Notes: generated by a model from the letters alone, not told the origin. A stretch of 64,000 nt of DNA from Bacilli bacterium (GCA_017411715.1 JAFQPO010000014.1:70161-134160); one strand, 5' to 3'. Positions 50,159 to 59,318 are shown, counted from the stretch's first letter. A program made the numbers and translations.

Positions 50159-51305
50159 TATTTCCTCCTTTATATTTAATAGGCATTGTATATTCACTTA
50201 GGTATAAATTGGTGTTATTAACTAAGTCATATAGAAGGGATGCCTTTTTTTCTGTTTCAATAATTACATTAGTATTTTCATCAATTTCAGTTTTAAGCGA
50301 TGAAAATATTTTTATATCTTTTTGTTTTAGCAATTTAAAATATTCTTGTTTAGATTCATTAAAACCTAGTAAGCGGTTATAACTAAAACTTGATGGTATG
50401 TTAGGCGTATCCATAATTAATGTTAAAATACATCGTCTAATTCTTGATGCGGAATATCTAGTACCAACACATTTATTAATTAAATCATCTAGCGATATAG
50501 TATTATTTAAATTATTTTTGATTAAGTTAGCTATTCCTTCATTTAATACTTGATTAGAATTATAATTATCCTGAACTAACATACGATATTTTAAAAGATC
50601 TAATATTTTATTACTATCAATTCTGTTTAAAGTATAGTTATAGTTAGGGAGATATTCTAAAATATTGTGGTTGTTAATATGAAGATTACGTAGGGCAGTT
50701 CCAGATGGATACAAATTATTTATGATATTTGATTCCAAGTCGTCATCACCAATACGATTGATTTTATGAATTTTAATGTTCGGATTTATTTTTTTAATTT
50801 GTTTAATATATTGGATAGCAAGGGTATTATTAGGTTTACTAAGATTAGGATTAGCATCATTGAAAAAATGTTTGTATGTTTCAAAGTGATGTTTTTTATA
50901 ACTTGTTTCACCATGATATGTTTCTTGAAAGTATTTATTGAATATTTTACTATCACTAAAATGTGCGTAGTTTATTAATTCATCTAATGAAATATCTTCA
51001 CAACCAAAGGCTAAATCAGTTATTTGTAAGTCATTTAATATTTTAACAGTGTGATAAGCAAAGAAGTCAGCACTGTGATTCGATAACATAAATGGTAGTT
51101 CAAAAATAAAATCAATTCCATTTTGTAATAGTACATTCGTTTTATCAATTTTATTAATGATACTGAATTCTCCCCGCATGGTATAGTTTCCGGAAGTAAT
51201 AACTATTGTATAGTCAGGTTTAACTAAGTTAATGGCTTCTTGAATATAGTACTGATGACCTTTATGAAAGGGGTTATTTTCCATTATTAGTCCTAATATT
51301 TTCAT
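50148..51305 (-). CDS. tmcAL: tRNA(Met) cytidine acetate ligase TmcAL
   Basis: Makes N4-acetylcytidine at the wobble position of elongator tRNA-Met from acetate and ATP (B. subtilis YlbM). The N-terminal nucleotidyltransferase-like fold carries GLIMENNPFHKGHQYYI with the HKGH catalytic motif, followed by SGNYTMRGEFSI and DFIFELPF, all characteristic. Length 385 aa is close to B. subtilis (about 415). The 3' end overlaps mrp by 11 nt, so the two are co-transcribed, and the AAAAGAG site precedes the start. Confidence 0.93.
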   Translation of the reverse strand: MKILGLIMENNPFHKGHQYYIQEAINLVKPDYTIVITSGNYTMRGEFSIINKIDKTNVLLQNGIDFIFELPFMLSNHSADFFAYHTVKILNDLQITDLAFGCEDISLDELINYAHFSDSKIFNKYFQETYHGETSYKKHHFETYKHFFNDANPNLSKPNNTLAIQYIKQIKKINPNIKIHKINRIGDDDLESNIINNLYPSGTALRNLHINNHNILEYLPNYNYTLNRIDSNKILDLLKYRMLVQDNYNSNQVLNEGIANLIKNNLNNTISLDDLINKCVGTRYSASRIRRCILTLIMDTPNIPSSFSYNRLLGFNESKQEYFKLLKQKDIKIFSSLKTEIDENTNVIIETEKKASLLYDLVNNTNLYLSEYTMPIKYKGGNNER

Positions 51306-51375
51306 ACTCTTTTTTTCCTTACAAATTTCGATAAATTAAATTTATTTATTATAGTATAATCATAATGGTGATACT

Positions 51376-51663
51376 ATGGACATAAATAAATCAATGAAAG
51401 AATGTTATTTAAATAGACAAAAATTTGCTGTGATAATTTTTGACGATTTAAAATTTTATGATAGTTTAACTACTTTATTAGAAATTAAAATTAAACGTGA
51501 ATTTTTAAACATTGTTATTTTTAAGATGAGCAGTACTTCATGTCGAGAATTAGTTGAATTATATCATATTCAGGAATTTCCAGCTGCTTTAATATTTAAT
51601 AAACAGCGCCTTATTAGAAAAGAAGTAGGTTTTAATGCTCAATCTAGATTAAAAATTGCATGA
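51376..51663 (+). CDS. Thioredoxin-fold small protein without the CxxC motif
   Basis: A 95-aa protein whose strands and turn (FAVIIFDD, LNIVIFKMSS, IQEFPAALIF with a likely cis-Pro) follow the thioredoxin fold. The active-site CxxC is absent, and the only Cys residues are at 10 and 55. It is therefore not a redox thioredoxin; a structural or binding role is inferred, and the fold call is by pattern only. A TATAAT at 51355-51360 and GGTGAT support expression, divergent from tmcAL. Confidence 0.55.
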   Translation: MDINKSMKECYLNRQKFAVIIFDDLKFYDSLTTLLEIKIKREFLNIVIFKMSSTSCRELVELYHIQEFPAALIFNKQRLIRKEVGFNAQSRLKIA

Positions 51664-51733
51664 TACAAATATAATATCATTTTTTTAATAAAAAAGTGGC
51701 ATAAATGAGAAAAAATATTTTTTATCGAATTAC

Positions 51734-51762
51734 TTTATAAAATGTGTATTTTGTGATATACT
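51734..51762 (+). promoter_or_regulatory. Promoter of the membrane LuxR-type regulator
   Basis: TTTATA (51734-51739), 17-nt spacer, TATACT (51757-51762) with the extended TGA. Confidence 0.55.
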
Positions 51763-51801
51763 AAAAAAAGATTTTAAATTAAGGTAATGAGAGTGAAAAT
51801 T

Positions 51802-53286
51802 ATGAAAAAGGAAAAAACATTTAATTCCATTGCGCGAATTAAGTCTACCCTTGTTCAACCAAAAGGTAGCTTTGCGTCTAAAAGTATGAATGTTACATTC
51901 GCAACAATTTATTTACTATTTGCATTTTTAGTAATTTGTTCGTTTGCATTATTTTATAATGTAACTTCTCTTGATAAGTCCCTTTCACTCGTTCATGATA
52001 ATAAAATTGCCGTTTCTTTAGGATACTTTTGTTCTATTACCTTAATTACAATAATTTCTATTATTATATTTAAACCTCATCACTTAAATAGAATTCAATA
52101 TGTGTCATTTCCAATCATAATTATAGCATACGTTTTAAATTATGTTTTTGGAAGATTTATGCCTAATGATTTTCTTAATATTTTAACATTATCTATTATG
52201 GTAATAGGGTTAGGTTTATTCATTGCTTCAGTTATAATCTTATTTTTATATAATATTTCAACTTATGAAAGAATAATTCTAATATTTTCTTTGTTACTCA
52301 TAGTTATAGTATGGGCATTTTTAATTAAAAGTATTTTATCAATTAGTACACTATTTGGAACTTTTGCGATACCATTACTTTTATTATTGTTAACGTATTT
52401 TTGCATGTTTTTTATGAGTGCAAATCAGTTTAGAAAAATAGAATTAAATAATGAAAAAATACCAGGAATCTTATTTGCTTTATTAGTAATAATTTTTATA
52501 ATGTTTATTACCAATGAGTTTTCTTTAGCATTAATGAAAGAATATTTATTCCCTAGCTTAGGTGGATTTAACAATGTTCCTTTTTATTTGGGAATAATTG
52601 GAATAGCTTTATTATCGATAGTATTTTATTGGTTATTTAGTTATACAACAATTTATTATTGTTTTGCATGGATCATATTTGTCTTCATTACTTATTCATT
52701 CGGAATGGCTTATATAGTATTTGATTATAATTCTGTTATGAAGATAGTTTTAGAGACATTGATTGGTATTCAAACTGGTATGGGTATTATTAATATTTTA
52801 ATGTTACTAGGTAAATCTTTAGAAGATAAAGCAAGCATTTGGGTTATTAGATTTATAACAATTGCGTTTGGCTTAATTTTTATCGGTCTATTTGTTTTAT
52901 TTAATTTTATAAGTTATTCTAATTTCCGACTTGTTTTAGTAATATCTCAATCCGCTTCATTCCTAATTTTATTATTTTTAGGTATTTATGCAATCGCTGC
53001 TGCTTATTATTTAGCTAAAACTGATAAAGTAGTAACAGTAGAACAAAAAGATGAAATTAAAGTAGTTGATAATAACTACCCTAATCCATATGAATTATTA
53101 ACAAACAAAGAATTAATTGTTTTTGAACAATTGATTTTAGGTAATACATTAAGACAAGTAGCTGGTGAATTACATATGAAATATGATACTGTTAACTTCC
53201 ATTATAAGAATATTTATCGTAAATTAGGAGTTAATTCACGAATTGAATTAATTATGCGATATAACAGTCAAGGAAACACGAGATAA
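51802..53286 (+). CDS. Polytopic membrane protein with C-terminal LuxR-type HTH
   Basis: The N-terminal 390 residues hold about ten or more membrane helices, with no extracytoplasmic domain of size. The last 65 residues form a LuxR/GerE helix-turn-helix: LLTNKELIVFEQLILGNTLRQVAGELHMKYDTVNFHYKNIYRKLGV in outline, with the recognition helix around TVNFHYKNI. Membrane-bound LuxR regulators of this shape occur in Firmicutes and Actinobacteria and are thought to sense membrane or small-molecule signals; this one's target is unknown. It lies upstream of the pilus operon with a terminator between. The start could be 51802 (after GAGAGTG) or 51787 (after AAGG); I prefer the former weakly. Confidence 0.75.
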   Translation: MKKEKTFNSIARIKSTLVQPKGSFASKSMNVTFATIYLLFAFLVICSFALFYNVTSLDKSLSLVHDNKIAVSLGYFCSITLITIISIIIFKPHHLNRIQYVSFPIIIIAYVLNYVFGRFMPNDFLNILTLSIMVIGLGLFIASVIILFLYNISTYERIILIFSLLLIVIVWAFLIKSILSISTLFGTFAIPLLLLLLTYFCMFFMSANQFRKIELNNEKIPGILFALLVIIFIMFITNEFSLALMKEYLFPSLGGFNNVPFYLGIIGIALLSIVFYWLFSYTTIYYCFAWIIFVFITYSFGMAYIVFDYNSVMKIVLETLIGIQTGMGIINILMLLGKSLEDKASIWVIRFITIAFGLIFIGLFVLFNFISYSNFRLVLVISQSASFLILLFLGIYAIAAAYYLAKTDKVVTVEQKDEIKVVDNNYPNPYELLTNKELIVFEQLILGNTLRQVAGELHMKYDTVNFHYKNIYRKLGVNSRIELIMRYNSQGNTR

Positions 53287-53302
53287 TGCTCGTGTTTTTT
53301 GA
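53274..53302 (+). terminator. Terminator after the LuxR-type gene
   Basis: AAACACGAG with CTCGTGTTT (53274-53297) around the stop codon, then T residues. Confidence 0.85.
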
Positions 53303-53364
53303 TTAAAATACAGTTAATTATAATTTTTATATTTGAATATCAAAATAAAAACCTTGAATTTGCG

Positions 53365-53407
53365 AAAAAAGAGGACATTTGTCTAAATAAGACTTATGTC
53401 CTTTTTT
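53365..53407 (+). terminator. Second hairpin terminator, upstream of the pilus operon
   Basis: AAAAGAGGACAT pairs with ATGTCCTTTTTT, with an inner GTC/GAC pair block, then T residues. It lies 40-80 nt before the first pilin gene, so it may be an attenuator. A possible -10 (TATAAT) upstream of it is at 53319-53324 and another downstream is at 53424-53429. Confidence 0.75.
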
Positions 53408-53446
53408 ATTTATGTTAATTTTATATAATTTTAGTGAGGTGATTAG

Positions 53447-53875
53447 ATGAAAGGAAATACATTAATAGAAGTAGTTATCAGTAGTACAGTTATTGCTGTT
53501 ATATTATTAACCGCATTATTAATCTTATCTACGACGAAAGAATATGTAAATAATTTTCTAGATAGACAGTCTTCTGCTACCGAAGTAAATAAGTTAGGAG
53601 TCAATATAGAAAAATTAGTTTTAGAAGCCATTCGTGATAAAGATTTATTGGAAATTAATGATAAAACAATTTTTAATAGGAGTGACAATATAATACTATT
53701 GAATGATCATTCAATTTTAATTGATCAAGATATTCAATATTATTTACCTTATAATGAAAATATAAATTACGATATTAATTTACTAGCTAATACCTTAATT
53801 GAATTAAAAATTTATGATAATAATTATGAAAAAATTATGATATTTTATGTGCCAATGGGAGTGAGAATATGTTGA
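53447..53875 (+). CDS. Minor prepilin-like protein
   Basis: A 142-aa protein with a class III (type IV) prepilin start: short leader MKG, then NTLIEVVISSTVIAVILL with Glu at +5 and a hydrophobic stalk. A variable acidic C-terminal part follows. It is the first gene of the pilus operon, with a GAGGTGAT ribosome site, and probably makes a pilus-tip or pseudopilus subunit. It overlaps the next gene by 7 nt. Confidence 0.75.
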   Translation: MKGNTLIEVVISSTVIAVILLTALLILSTTKEYVNNFLDRQSSATEVNKLGVNIEKLVLEAIRDKDLLEINDKTIFNRSDNIILLNDHSILIDQDIQYYLPYNENINYDINLLANTLIELKIYDNNYEKIMIFYVPMGVRIC

Positions 53876-54633
53876 ATATATTTTTAAAAGTAAAAAATAA
53901 TCATGTGATGATTATGATTGAATTAATTGATAAATATAGAAAAGAAGTATTTAAAGAAAACTACTTTATTAAGGATTGGAGAAAAGATAAAGTAAGATAT
54001 TTAAATGATATTAAAAATAAGATTAGAGAAATGTTTAAAATAAAAACTTTTAATAATGTTAAAGTTGTATTAAGTAGTGAAAAGATTTTTTATGATGTTT
54101 ACAAATTACAAAATTTAGAATATAAAAATAAGGATCAAATATTAGAACAGATAAGCGAGATGTATCAAATGATAGAGGATAGTTATCATTTAGTAGAAGT
54201 AGATAATGGTAAGAAAAAAGAATATATTAAATATTATGTTATACCAACTTTTGAATATGAATTGTTAAAAGATTTTAAAGAATCTTTTAATTGTAAGAAA
54301 TATAAATCATATTTTGAAATAGAAATGATTAATAATAAAATTAAAAAAGATTATCGTTCGAATGGCATTAATATCATTATTAATAATGATAATATTCATT
54401 TTTGTGGTTTTAGAGATTCGGAAATGATTGAATATATGATGCTTAAAAATGGAAAAAATCTAAATTTGAAAGACGTGACAGACTTTTTATTTGAAGTTAG
54501 TGATTATATCCTTGTTAAATATATTAAAATATTTATTTTAAATGAAATAGATATGAAAACAGCTACTTTGATTAATGATAATTTACGAGTATGGATGGGG
54601 ATTAATGAAACATACGAGATTATTAAACTCTAA
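53869..54633 (+). CDS. Unknown 254-aa protein of the pilus operon
   Basis: I recognise no family. The protein is Lys/Ile/Asn-rich without a membrane segment. Its position, between a minor pilin and another pilin and overlapping both (7 nt before, 29 nt after), suggests an assembly role. Segments such as KVVLSSEKIFYDVYKL and INIIINNDNIHFCGF have the alternating pattern of an actin-like PilM fold, and in many type IV pilus operons a PilM-type protein is encoded near the minor pilins. That is only a suggestion. Confidence 0.6.
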   Translation: MLNIFLKVKNNHVMIMIELIDKYRKEVFKENYFIKDWRKDKVRYLNDIKNKIREMFKIKTFNNVKVVLSSEKIFYDVYKLQNLEYKNKDQILEQISEMYQMIEDSYHLVEVDNGKKKEYIKYYVIPTFEYELLKDFKESFNCKKYKSYFEIEMINNKIKKDYRSNGINIIINNDNIHFCGFRDSEMIEYMMLKNGKNLNLKDVTDFLFEVSDYILVKYIKIFILNEIDMKTATLINDNLRVWMGINETYEIIKL

Positions 54634-55129
54634 TATCAAAGGAAGTAGTATTATTGAAGTCGTATCTATTATTGTAGTACTTACGTTTTTTTGTTTATTT
54701 ATGAGTGAAAGTATGTTAAAAATTAATCGAAATGAAATATTATTAAATTCTCATGAAAAAGCCTTTGATACGATGGAGAATCTATTAACTATAGCAGGAT
54801 CAATGGACGATTATAATACTATATTCGTTAAATATTTGGAATTAACTAATTATCGGTACTTTATAGAAGAAATTGAACTTGTAAATGGAAAAATAATTAA
54901 ATGGAGATTTTATTTTGATGAAAAATATCAGAATTTAGATTTTATTCCTGATAGTAGTATTAGTTATTATAAATTTGAAATCAGTTTTGAATGCCGAATA
55001 TATTCAAATTATGAGTCTCAAAGTTGTTATGTAAAAGGAAGTTATTATGATGCGTTGACTGAAAAAGGAACAGTTAATTTTTTTAAAGCACCTGATATTA
55101 CGTTTAGAAAGAAGGTTTTATATGAATAA
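54605..55129 (+). CDS. Minor prepilin-like protein
   Basis: From the ATG at 54605 the 174-aa product has a 12-residue basic leader ending NIKG, then SSIIEVVSIIVVLTFFCLF with Glu at +5, a typical prepilin cleavage site and stalk. The C-terminal domain is beta-like with two Cys (in ECRI and SCYV) that could form a disulfide. An upstream ATG at 54575 would add residues with no ribosome site. It overlaps the preceding gene by 29 nt and the next by 8 nt. Confidence 0.7.
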   Translation: MKHTRLLNSNIKGSSIIEVVSIIVVLTFFCLFMSESMLKINRNEILLNSHEKAFDTMENLLTIAGSMDDYNTIFVKYLELTNYRYFIEEIELVNGKIIKWRFYFDEKYQNLDFIPDSSISYYKFEISFECRIYSNYESQSCYVKGSYYDALTEKGTVNFFKAPDITFRKKVLYE

Positions 55130-55523
55130 TAAAGGACATATGTATTGGTCAGCAGTTTTTATGATAATCATTACTATCAGTACTTTATTCTCTATTATAA
55201 ATTATAATCAGTCACGGATTAAAAATCTTAATGAAAGAAGTTGTGAAAGAGCTGATAATTATGGAGTAATTTACTATTTGTATTATGCAATGACGAATAA
55301 TAAATTTAATAGCACAGTGGGATCTGAATTCGTTGAATTATCTTCAGGTGTGATGGTTAAATCAGTCTTAATAAAGGAATCATCTAATGAAACACAATAT
55401 TTATCGACTTTTAATTTTATTAAAGTCAATCGGTATCTGTTTTATGATATAGAATTTACCTATGAGCCTAATAATAAAAATATTAATATTATTTCTTATT
55501 ATCGATACATAAAGGAGAATTAG
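55122..55523 (+). CDS. Pilin-like protein without the usual Glu5 (ComGG/PilX-like position)
   Basis: A 133-aa protein that starts MNNKG and then HMYWSAVFMIIITISTLFS. The leader and hydrophobic stalk look like a prepilin, but no Glu follows at +5. Pilins lacking Glu5 are known as tip subunits (GspK/PilX type, ComGG in Bacillus), so that role is plausible. It is embedded in the operon, overlapping the gene before by 8 nt and directly abutting the F-type membrane gene. Confidence 0.6.
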   Translation: MNNKGHMYWSAVFMIIITISTLFSIINYNQSRIKNLNERSCERADNYGVIYYLYYAMTNNKFNSTVGSEFVELSSGVMVKSVLIKESSNETQYLSTFNFIKVNRYLFYDIEFTYEPNNKNINIISYYRYIKEN

Positions 55524-56732
55524 ATGAAATTAAAATATAAAGTAGTAAATAAAAATGGTAATAAAATTAAAGGATGTATAAATGTTGATGATATAAATGA
55601 TTTAGAAATAATTTTAATAAATTTTGGCTTTAAAAAAATTTATATTAAAGAGTATAAGGCTAGTAGATTTAGATTTATTAAGAATAAGATGAGTGATAAA
55701 CAAATATTAATTTTTATAAAGAAACTGATTGGTTTTCTTAAAATCAATGCTAGTTTATCACAGGCTTTATCTCTTATTTTAGAAAGTTCGAATAATAAAA
55801 TTATTCAAAGATTCATCTTTAATATTTTAATCAACTTAAACTTAGGAAGTAATATTGTTGAAAGTATTAAGGCATCAACTTTAGATAATAGAATTAAGAT
55901 TAATATTGTTGTATTAGAAATGTTAGAGATTTTAGATGCATCAGGAGATATGATAGGTGTTTTAGAGAGTATTTTAAATTATTTATCAAGCAAATTAGAT
56001 TTAGAAAACAAGTTTAAACTTTCTACAATTTATCCGAAAATTGTTTTAACTATCGGATTAGTAGTTTTTACTGTTTTCATGGTGTTTATTGTCCCTAGTT
56101 ATAAAGAAATGTTTGTAGGGATGGGAATAGATGTTCCTAATATTACTTTGCTTTTATTTAATTTATCAGATATTTTAGTCAATAATTTTTTATTATTTGT
56201 TTTAGTTTTTATAATCTTAATAGTTTTTGCGATGTTCTTTATAAAAACTAGAGCTTATCAATATTTACAATATCTATTAGCATGCCGATTTGAATTGTTT
56301 AAGACAACTAATACAGTGAAGTTTTGTTCAACTATGCATATACTACTCAATAATCAAATTAGCTTAGTGAAAGCAATTAGTTATTTAAAAAAAGTGATGA
56401 ATAATTATTATTATAATATTAAACTTGATTTATTAATAAAAAACTTAAAAGAGGGAATGAATTTATCAACAGCAATTACTTCAATTAATTTTTTATCAAC
56501 TGATTTTAAAAATCTTATATCGATAAGTGAGAAACAAGGATTGTTACTAGATGGTTTTAGAGATATTGAACTTTTATATAAAGATGATCTATCTAATTCA
56601 ATTAAAAAAATAACAGTTTTAATAGAACCTATTTTAATTTTGCTAGTAGCAGTGTTGGTTATACTTATAATGATGATGATATTTATCCCGATGTTACAAA
56701 TAATAGATGGGGCAACTATAGGGGGATTATAA
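55524..56732 (+). CDS. pilC: Type IV pilus inner-membrane platform protein (PilC/GspF/ComGB family)
   Basis: A 402-aa protein with two repeats of the T2SSF fold (about 65-180 and 260-390) and three membrane helices (about 168-190, 215-235, 370-395). The stretch FIKKLIGFLKINASLSQALSLILESS is the start of the first F domain, and FCSTMHILLNNQISLVKAISYL of the second. It anchors the assembly motor to the growing fibre. It starts immediately after the previous stop and overlaps the ATPase gene by one base. Confidence 0.88.
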   Translation: MKLKYKVVNKNGNKIKGCINVDDINDLEIILINFGFKKIYIKEYKASRFRFIKNKMSDKQILIFIKKLIGFLKINASLSQALSLILESSNNKIIQRFIFNILINLNLGSNIVESIKASTLDNRIKINIVVLEMLEILDASGDMIGVLESILNYLSSKLDLENKFKLSTIYPKIVLTIGLVVFTVFMVFIVPSYKEMFVGMGIDVPNITLLLFNLSDILVNNFLLFVLVFIILIVFAMFFIKTRAYQYLQYLLACRFELFKTTNTVKFCSTMHILLNNQISLVKAISYLKKVMNNYYYNIKLDLLIKNLKEGMNLSTAITSINFLSTDFKNLISISEKQGLLLDGFRDIELLYKDDLSNSIKKITVLIEPILILLVAVLVILIMMMIFIPMLQIIDGATIGGL

Positions 56733-58336
56733 TGAATTATAATAAAGTTATTTTAGAATATTTTTGGAATGTGAAGAAAGAACTAAATAATGAAATATCT
56801 GATTTAGAAAATTATTCAAAAAGAACTGATTTAGTTTTATTAAAAAGACACTTAATAACAGAAGAAGAATTATTGAAATATTATTTAAAGAACACTAAAT
56901 ATAATAAATATCATGAAAATATATTATCAGAAAATAAGAGTTATATCGAAATTCCTGTAACTAGTAGGTTTATTTCTAAATACAAAATATTACCACTTGC
57001 ACGGAGTAGTCGAAAATTAACTGTTTTAACTTATGATCCTTACGCAATAAAAGGTTTTAATTTATTAAAAAAGTATTTTAATGCGGTGCTTGATGTATAT
57101 TTAGTTACTAAAAATGAATTTCAACGTTTAATTAAAAGATATTTAAATAAAGAAATTTTTGCAAGTGATGCGGAAGATGATATCTTAGCTACTGTAGCTA
57201 AGCAATTAGATAATATTTTAGTTAAAGCTATTACAACTAGGGCTAGTGATATTCATTTTGAACCTAATTTTAAAGATGTAGAAGTTAGGTTAAGAATTGA
57301 TGGAATTTTATGTAATTATATAAATTTAAGTAACTTAATATATTCAAAATTAGCATCAAAAGTTAAAGTTTTATCGGAAATGGATGTTTCTAAAACTAGA
57401 ATTCCTCAAGATGGTAGTTTTACTTACGCATATAAAAGAAATGATTATGATTTAAGAGTATCAACAATGCCGACTATTTATGGTGAGAAGGTTGTAATAA
57501 GATTGTTGAATAATAAAAATGAGATTGGTGATTTTAAAGAATTAAATTTTAATACAGACATTCAAGCATTATTGTTAACTCATTTAAAATATGGAGAAGG
57601 GTTAATTATTATTAGTGGGCCAACTGGATCTGGAAAAACAACCACTTTATATAATATGATAAATGAAATTAATAAGTCTGAAGAATCAATTGTTACGATA
57701 GAAGACCCAATTGAATATAAAATTGACGGTATTAGTCAAATTCCAGTTTATGGTAATACTCAAATTGACTTTAAAACTGCAATGAAATATATTTTAAGAC
57801 AAGATCCAAATGTTATTTTAATCGGAGAAATAAGAGATGAGGATACCGCAAAAATGGTGCAGCGAATTTCGCTTACTGGTCATATTATTTTAACATCTAT
57901 ACATGCACAATCAATTAGTAGTGCTATCCGTAGAATATGTGAGCTTGGTTGTGATTATAAAATAATAATAGAGTCTTTAAATTTTGTTACTAATCAAAGA
58001 CTCATTCGTAAATTATGTCCTTTTTGTAAAAAAACTCATTATACAACCGAGGATGAAAATGAGTTATTAAGCATTAATGAGTCAATAGTAATTTATGATA
58101 GTATCGGTTGTGATAAGTGTAATCAGACAGGTTTTATTGGACGTATAGCTGTTCATGAAGTTGCTATATTTGATAATGAATCTAAGACAAAGTTACTTAA
58201 AGGGGGTGATATCGAGAATGTTATTGAACAAATAGGTGATAATATGAAAAGTACAATTTATGATGAAGCATTAAACTTGGTTAAAAAGGGGAAAACTACA
58301 ATTACTGAATTAAAACGTTTAGGCATTTTTAAATAA
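56732..58336 (+). CDS. pilB: Pilus assembly ATPase (PilB/GspE/ComGA family)
   Basis: The hexameric motor, 534 aa. An N-terminal MshEN/T2SSE_N-like domain (about 30-135) precedes the core with ASDIHFEP (171-178), Walker A GPTGSGKT (296-303), the Asp box near VTIEDPIEY, Walker B VILIGEIRD (361-369) and the His box around GHIILTSIHAQ. Zinc ligands Cys429/432 and Cys460/463 are present, as in PilB and GspE rather than the short ComGA. All motor motifs look intact. Confidence 0.95.
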   Translation: MNYNKVILEYFWNVKKELNNEISDLENYSKRTDLVLLKRHLITEEELLKYYLKNTKYNKYHENILSENKSYIEIPVTSRFISKYKILPLARSSRKLTVLTYDPYAIKGFNLLKKYFNAVLDVYLVTKNEFQRLIKRYLNKEIFASDAEDDILATVAKQLDNILVKAITTRASDIHFEPNFKDVEVRLRIDGILCNYINLSNLIYSKLASKVKVLSEMDVSKTRIPQDGSFTYAYKRNDYDLRVSTMPTIYGEKVVIRLLNNKNEIGDFKELNFNTDIQALLLTHLKYGEGLIIISGPTGSGKTTTLYNMINEINKSEESIVTIEDPIEYKIDGISQIPVYGNTQIDFKTAMKYILRQDPNVILIGEIRDEDTAKMVQRISLTGHIILTSIHAQSISSAIRRICELGCDYKIIIESLNFVTNQRLIRKLCPFCKKTHYTTEDENELLSINESIVIYDSIGCDKCNQTGFIGRIAVHEVAIFDNESKTKLLKGGDIENVIEQIGDNMKSTIYDEALNLVKKGKTTITELKRLGIFK

Positions 58337-58363
58337 CTTTGATGAATTGTAAGGAGGTTATTT

Positions 58364-58750
58364 ATGATTAAAAAAATTAAAGGTTTTACAATTGTAGAGA
58401 TGGTTATTGTTATTTCAGTGATGGCTGTACTTGGTTCAATTACAGGTGTTACATATTCTAAATTGGTTTCTAAAAGTAAAGTTCATGCTAATGAACAAGA
58501 GTTATTAGCAGTTGTTGGATTAGTTGATGCGGCATATATGTTAGATGAAGAGTATGAAGTAGGGGGGACAACAACACTTTTTGATGATTATGCGACATTA
58601 TCAACGGAATTATTAGAACAAATCTATGCAGAGCATTCAGATAATGAAATGCCAGAAGGATTAAATGTAGAAGATGGTATTTTAACTTATTCCAATCGCG
58701 GTTTAACGGTATCATATGATTTAATTAATCGCCAATTTATTGATGAATAA
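58364..58750 (+). CDS. Major-pilin-like prepilin (PilA/ComGC type)
   Basis: A 128-aa protein with leader MIKKIKG and mature start FTIVEMVIVISVMAVLGSITG, the canonical Phe1 and Glu5, and a 30-residue helix followed by a small, acidic globular part. It has the strongest ribosome site of the pilin genes (AAGGAGG), which suits a major subunit. It follows the ATPase by 27 nt. Confidence 0.85.
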   Translation: MIKKIKGFTIVEMVIVISVMAVLGSITGVTYSKLVSKSKVHANEQELLAVVGLVDAAYMLDEEYEVGGTTTLFDDYATLSTELLEQIYAEHSDNEMPEGLNVEDGILTYSNRGLTVSYDLINRQFIDE

Positions 58751-59288
58751 TAAAGGAATTTCATTATTAGAAGTTATTCTAACATTATCTATTTTAACTA
58801 TTATAGGTAGTGTTAGTCTGCCTAGTTATAAAACAATAAGAGAATATCAAAAACAATTAGAATGTAACGAAATAGCAGTCAAGTTAAAAAATGAGATTAT
58901 GAACTATATTACAAGATCATATTCGAATAATGCTGGAGATTATCCTATCTTAGCTTTTCAAAAAGATTATTATAAAGATAGTACGACAGTTTGTAATATT
59001 ACAATTGATAGATTAACAATGCATTTAAATAAATGTATTTTATCTTCAGGAATACCAGTAGAAAGAGTGGCCAAATTTTATAAAGTTTATGAATTAAATA
59101 TTCCAGATGTTATATCGGAGGGGGAAACATATCAAGCAATATTACACTTTACAGATCGTAAAGATAATGAATTCTATTTCTATTTTGATTTTTATGAAGA
59201 GCCAGATGAAGGGTATGATTGTGCTTTTTTTAGGAGTTTTACTTATATTCATCCGAATAAGAAATCAATAACATTACAATTATCATAA
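58743..59288 (+). CDS. Minor prepilin-like protein
   Basis: A 181-aa product from ATG 58743, starting MNNKG then ISLLEVILTLSILTIIGSVSLPS, a prepilin site with Glu5. The globular part has four Cys that could pair. The start overlaps the end of the major pilin gene by 8 nt with no ribosome site of its own, so it is translationally coupled. It is the last gene of the operon; no prepilin peptidase or retraction ATPase gene follows. Confidence 0.75.
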   Translation: MNNKGISLLEVILTLSILTIIGSVSLPSYKTIREYQKQLECNEIAVKLKNEIMNYITRSYSNNAGDYPILAFQKDYYKDSTTVCNITIDRLTMHLNKCILSSGIPVERVAKFYKVYELNIPDVISEGETYQAILHFTDRKDNEFYFYFDFYEEPDEGYDCAFFRSFTYIHPNKKSITLQLS

Positions 59289-59289
59289 G

Positions 59290-59318
59290 GAAACCGCTTC
59301 TTAATTGAAGCGGTTTTT
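59290..59318 (+). terminator. Terminator of the pilus operon
   Basis: AAACCGCTTC with GAAGCGGTTT (59291-59315), 6-nt loop, then T residues. It is GC-rich by local standards. Confidence 0.92.

Noticed and set aside
50159-50197. Longer mrp N terminus from the ATG at 50197
   Set aside because: The added residues lie inside tmcAL, while the ATG at 50158 has an ideal AAAGGAGG site and matches family length.
53447-59288. Type II secretion system rather than pilus
   Set aside because: No secretin, GspC/L/M or outer-membrane parts, and the host is a low-GC Firmicute, so a type IV pilus or competence machine is the sensible reading.
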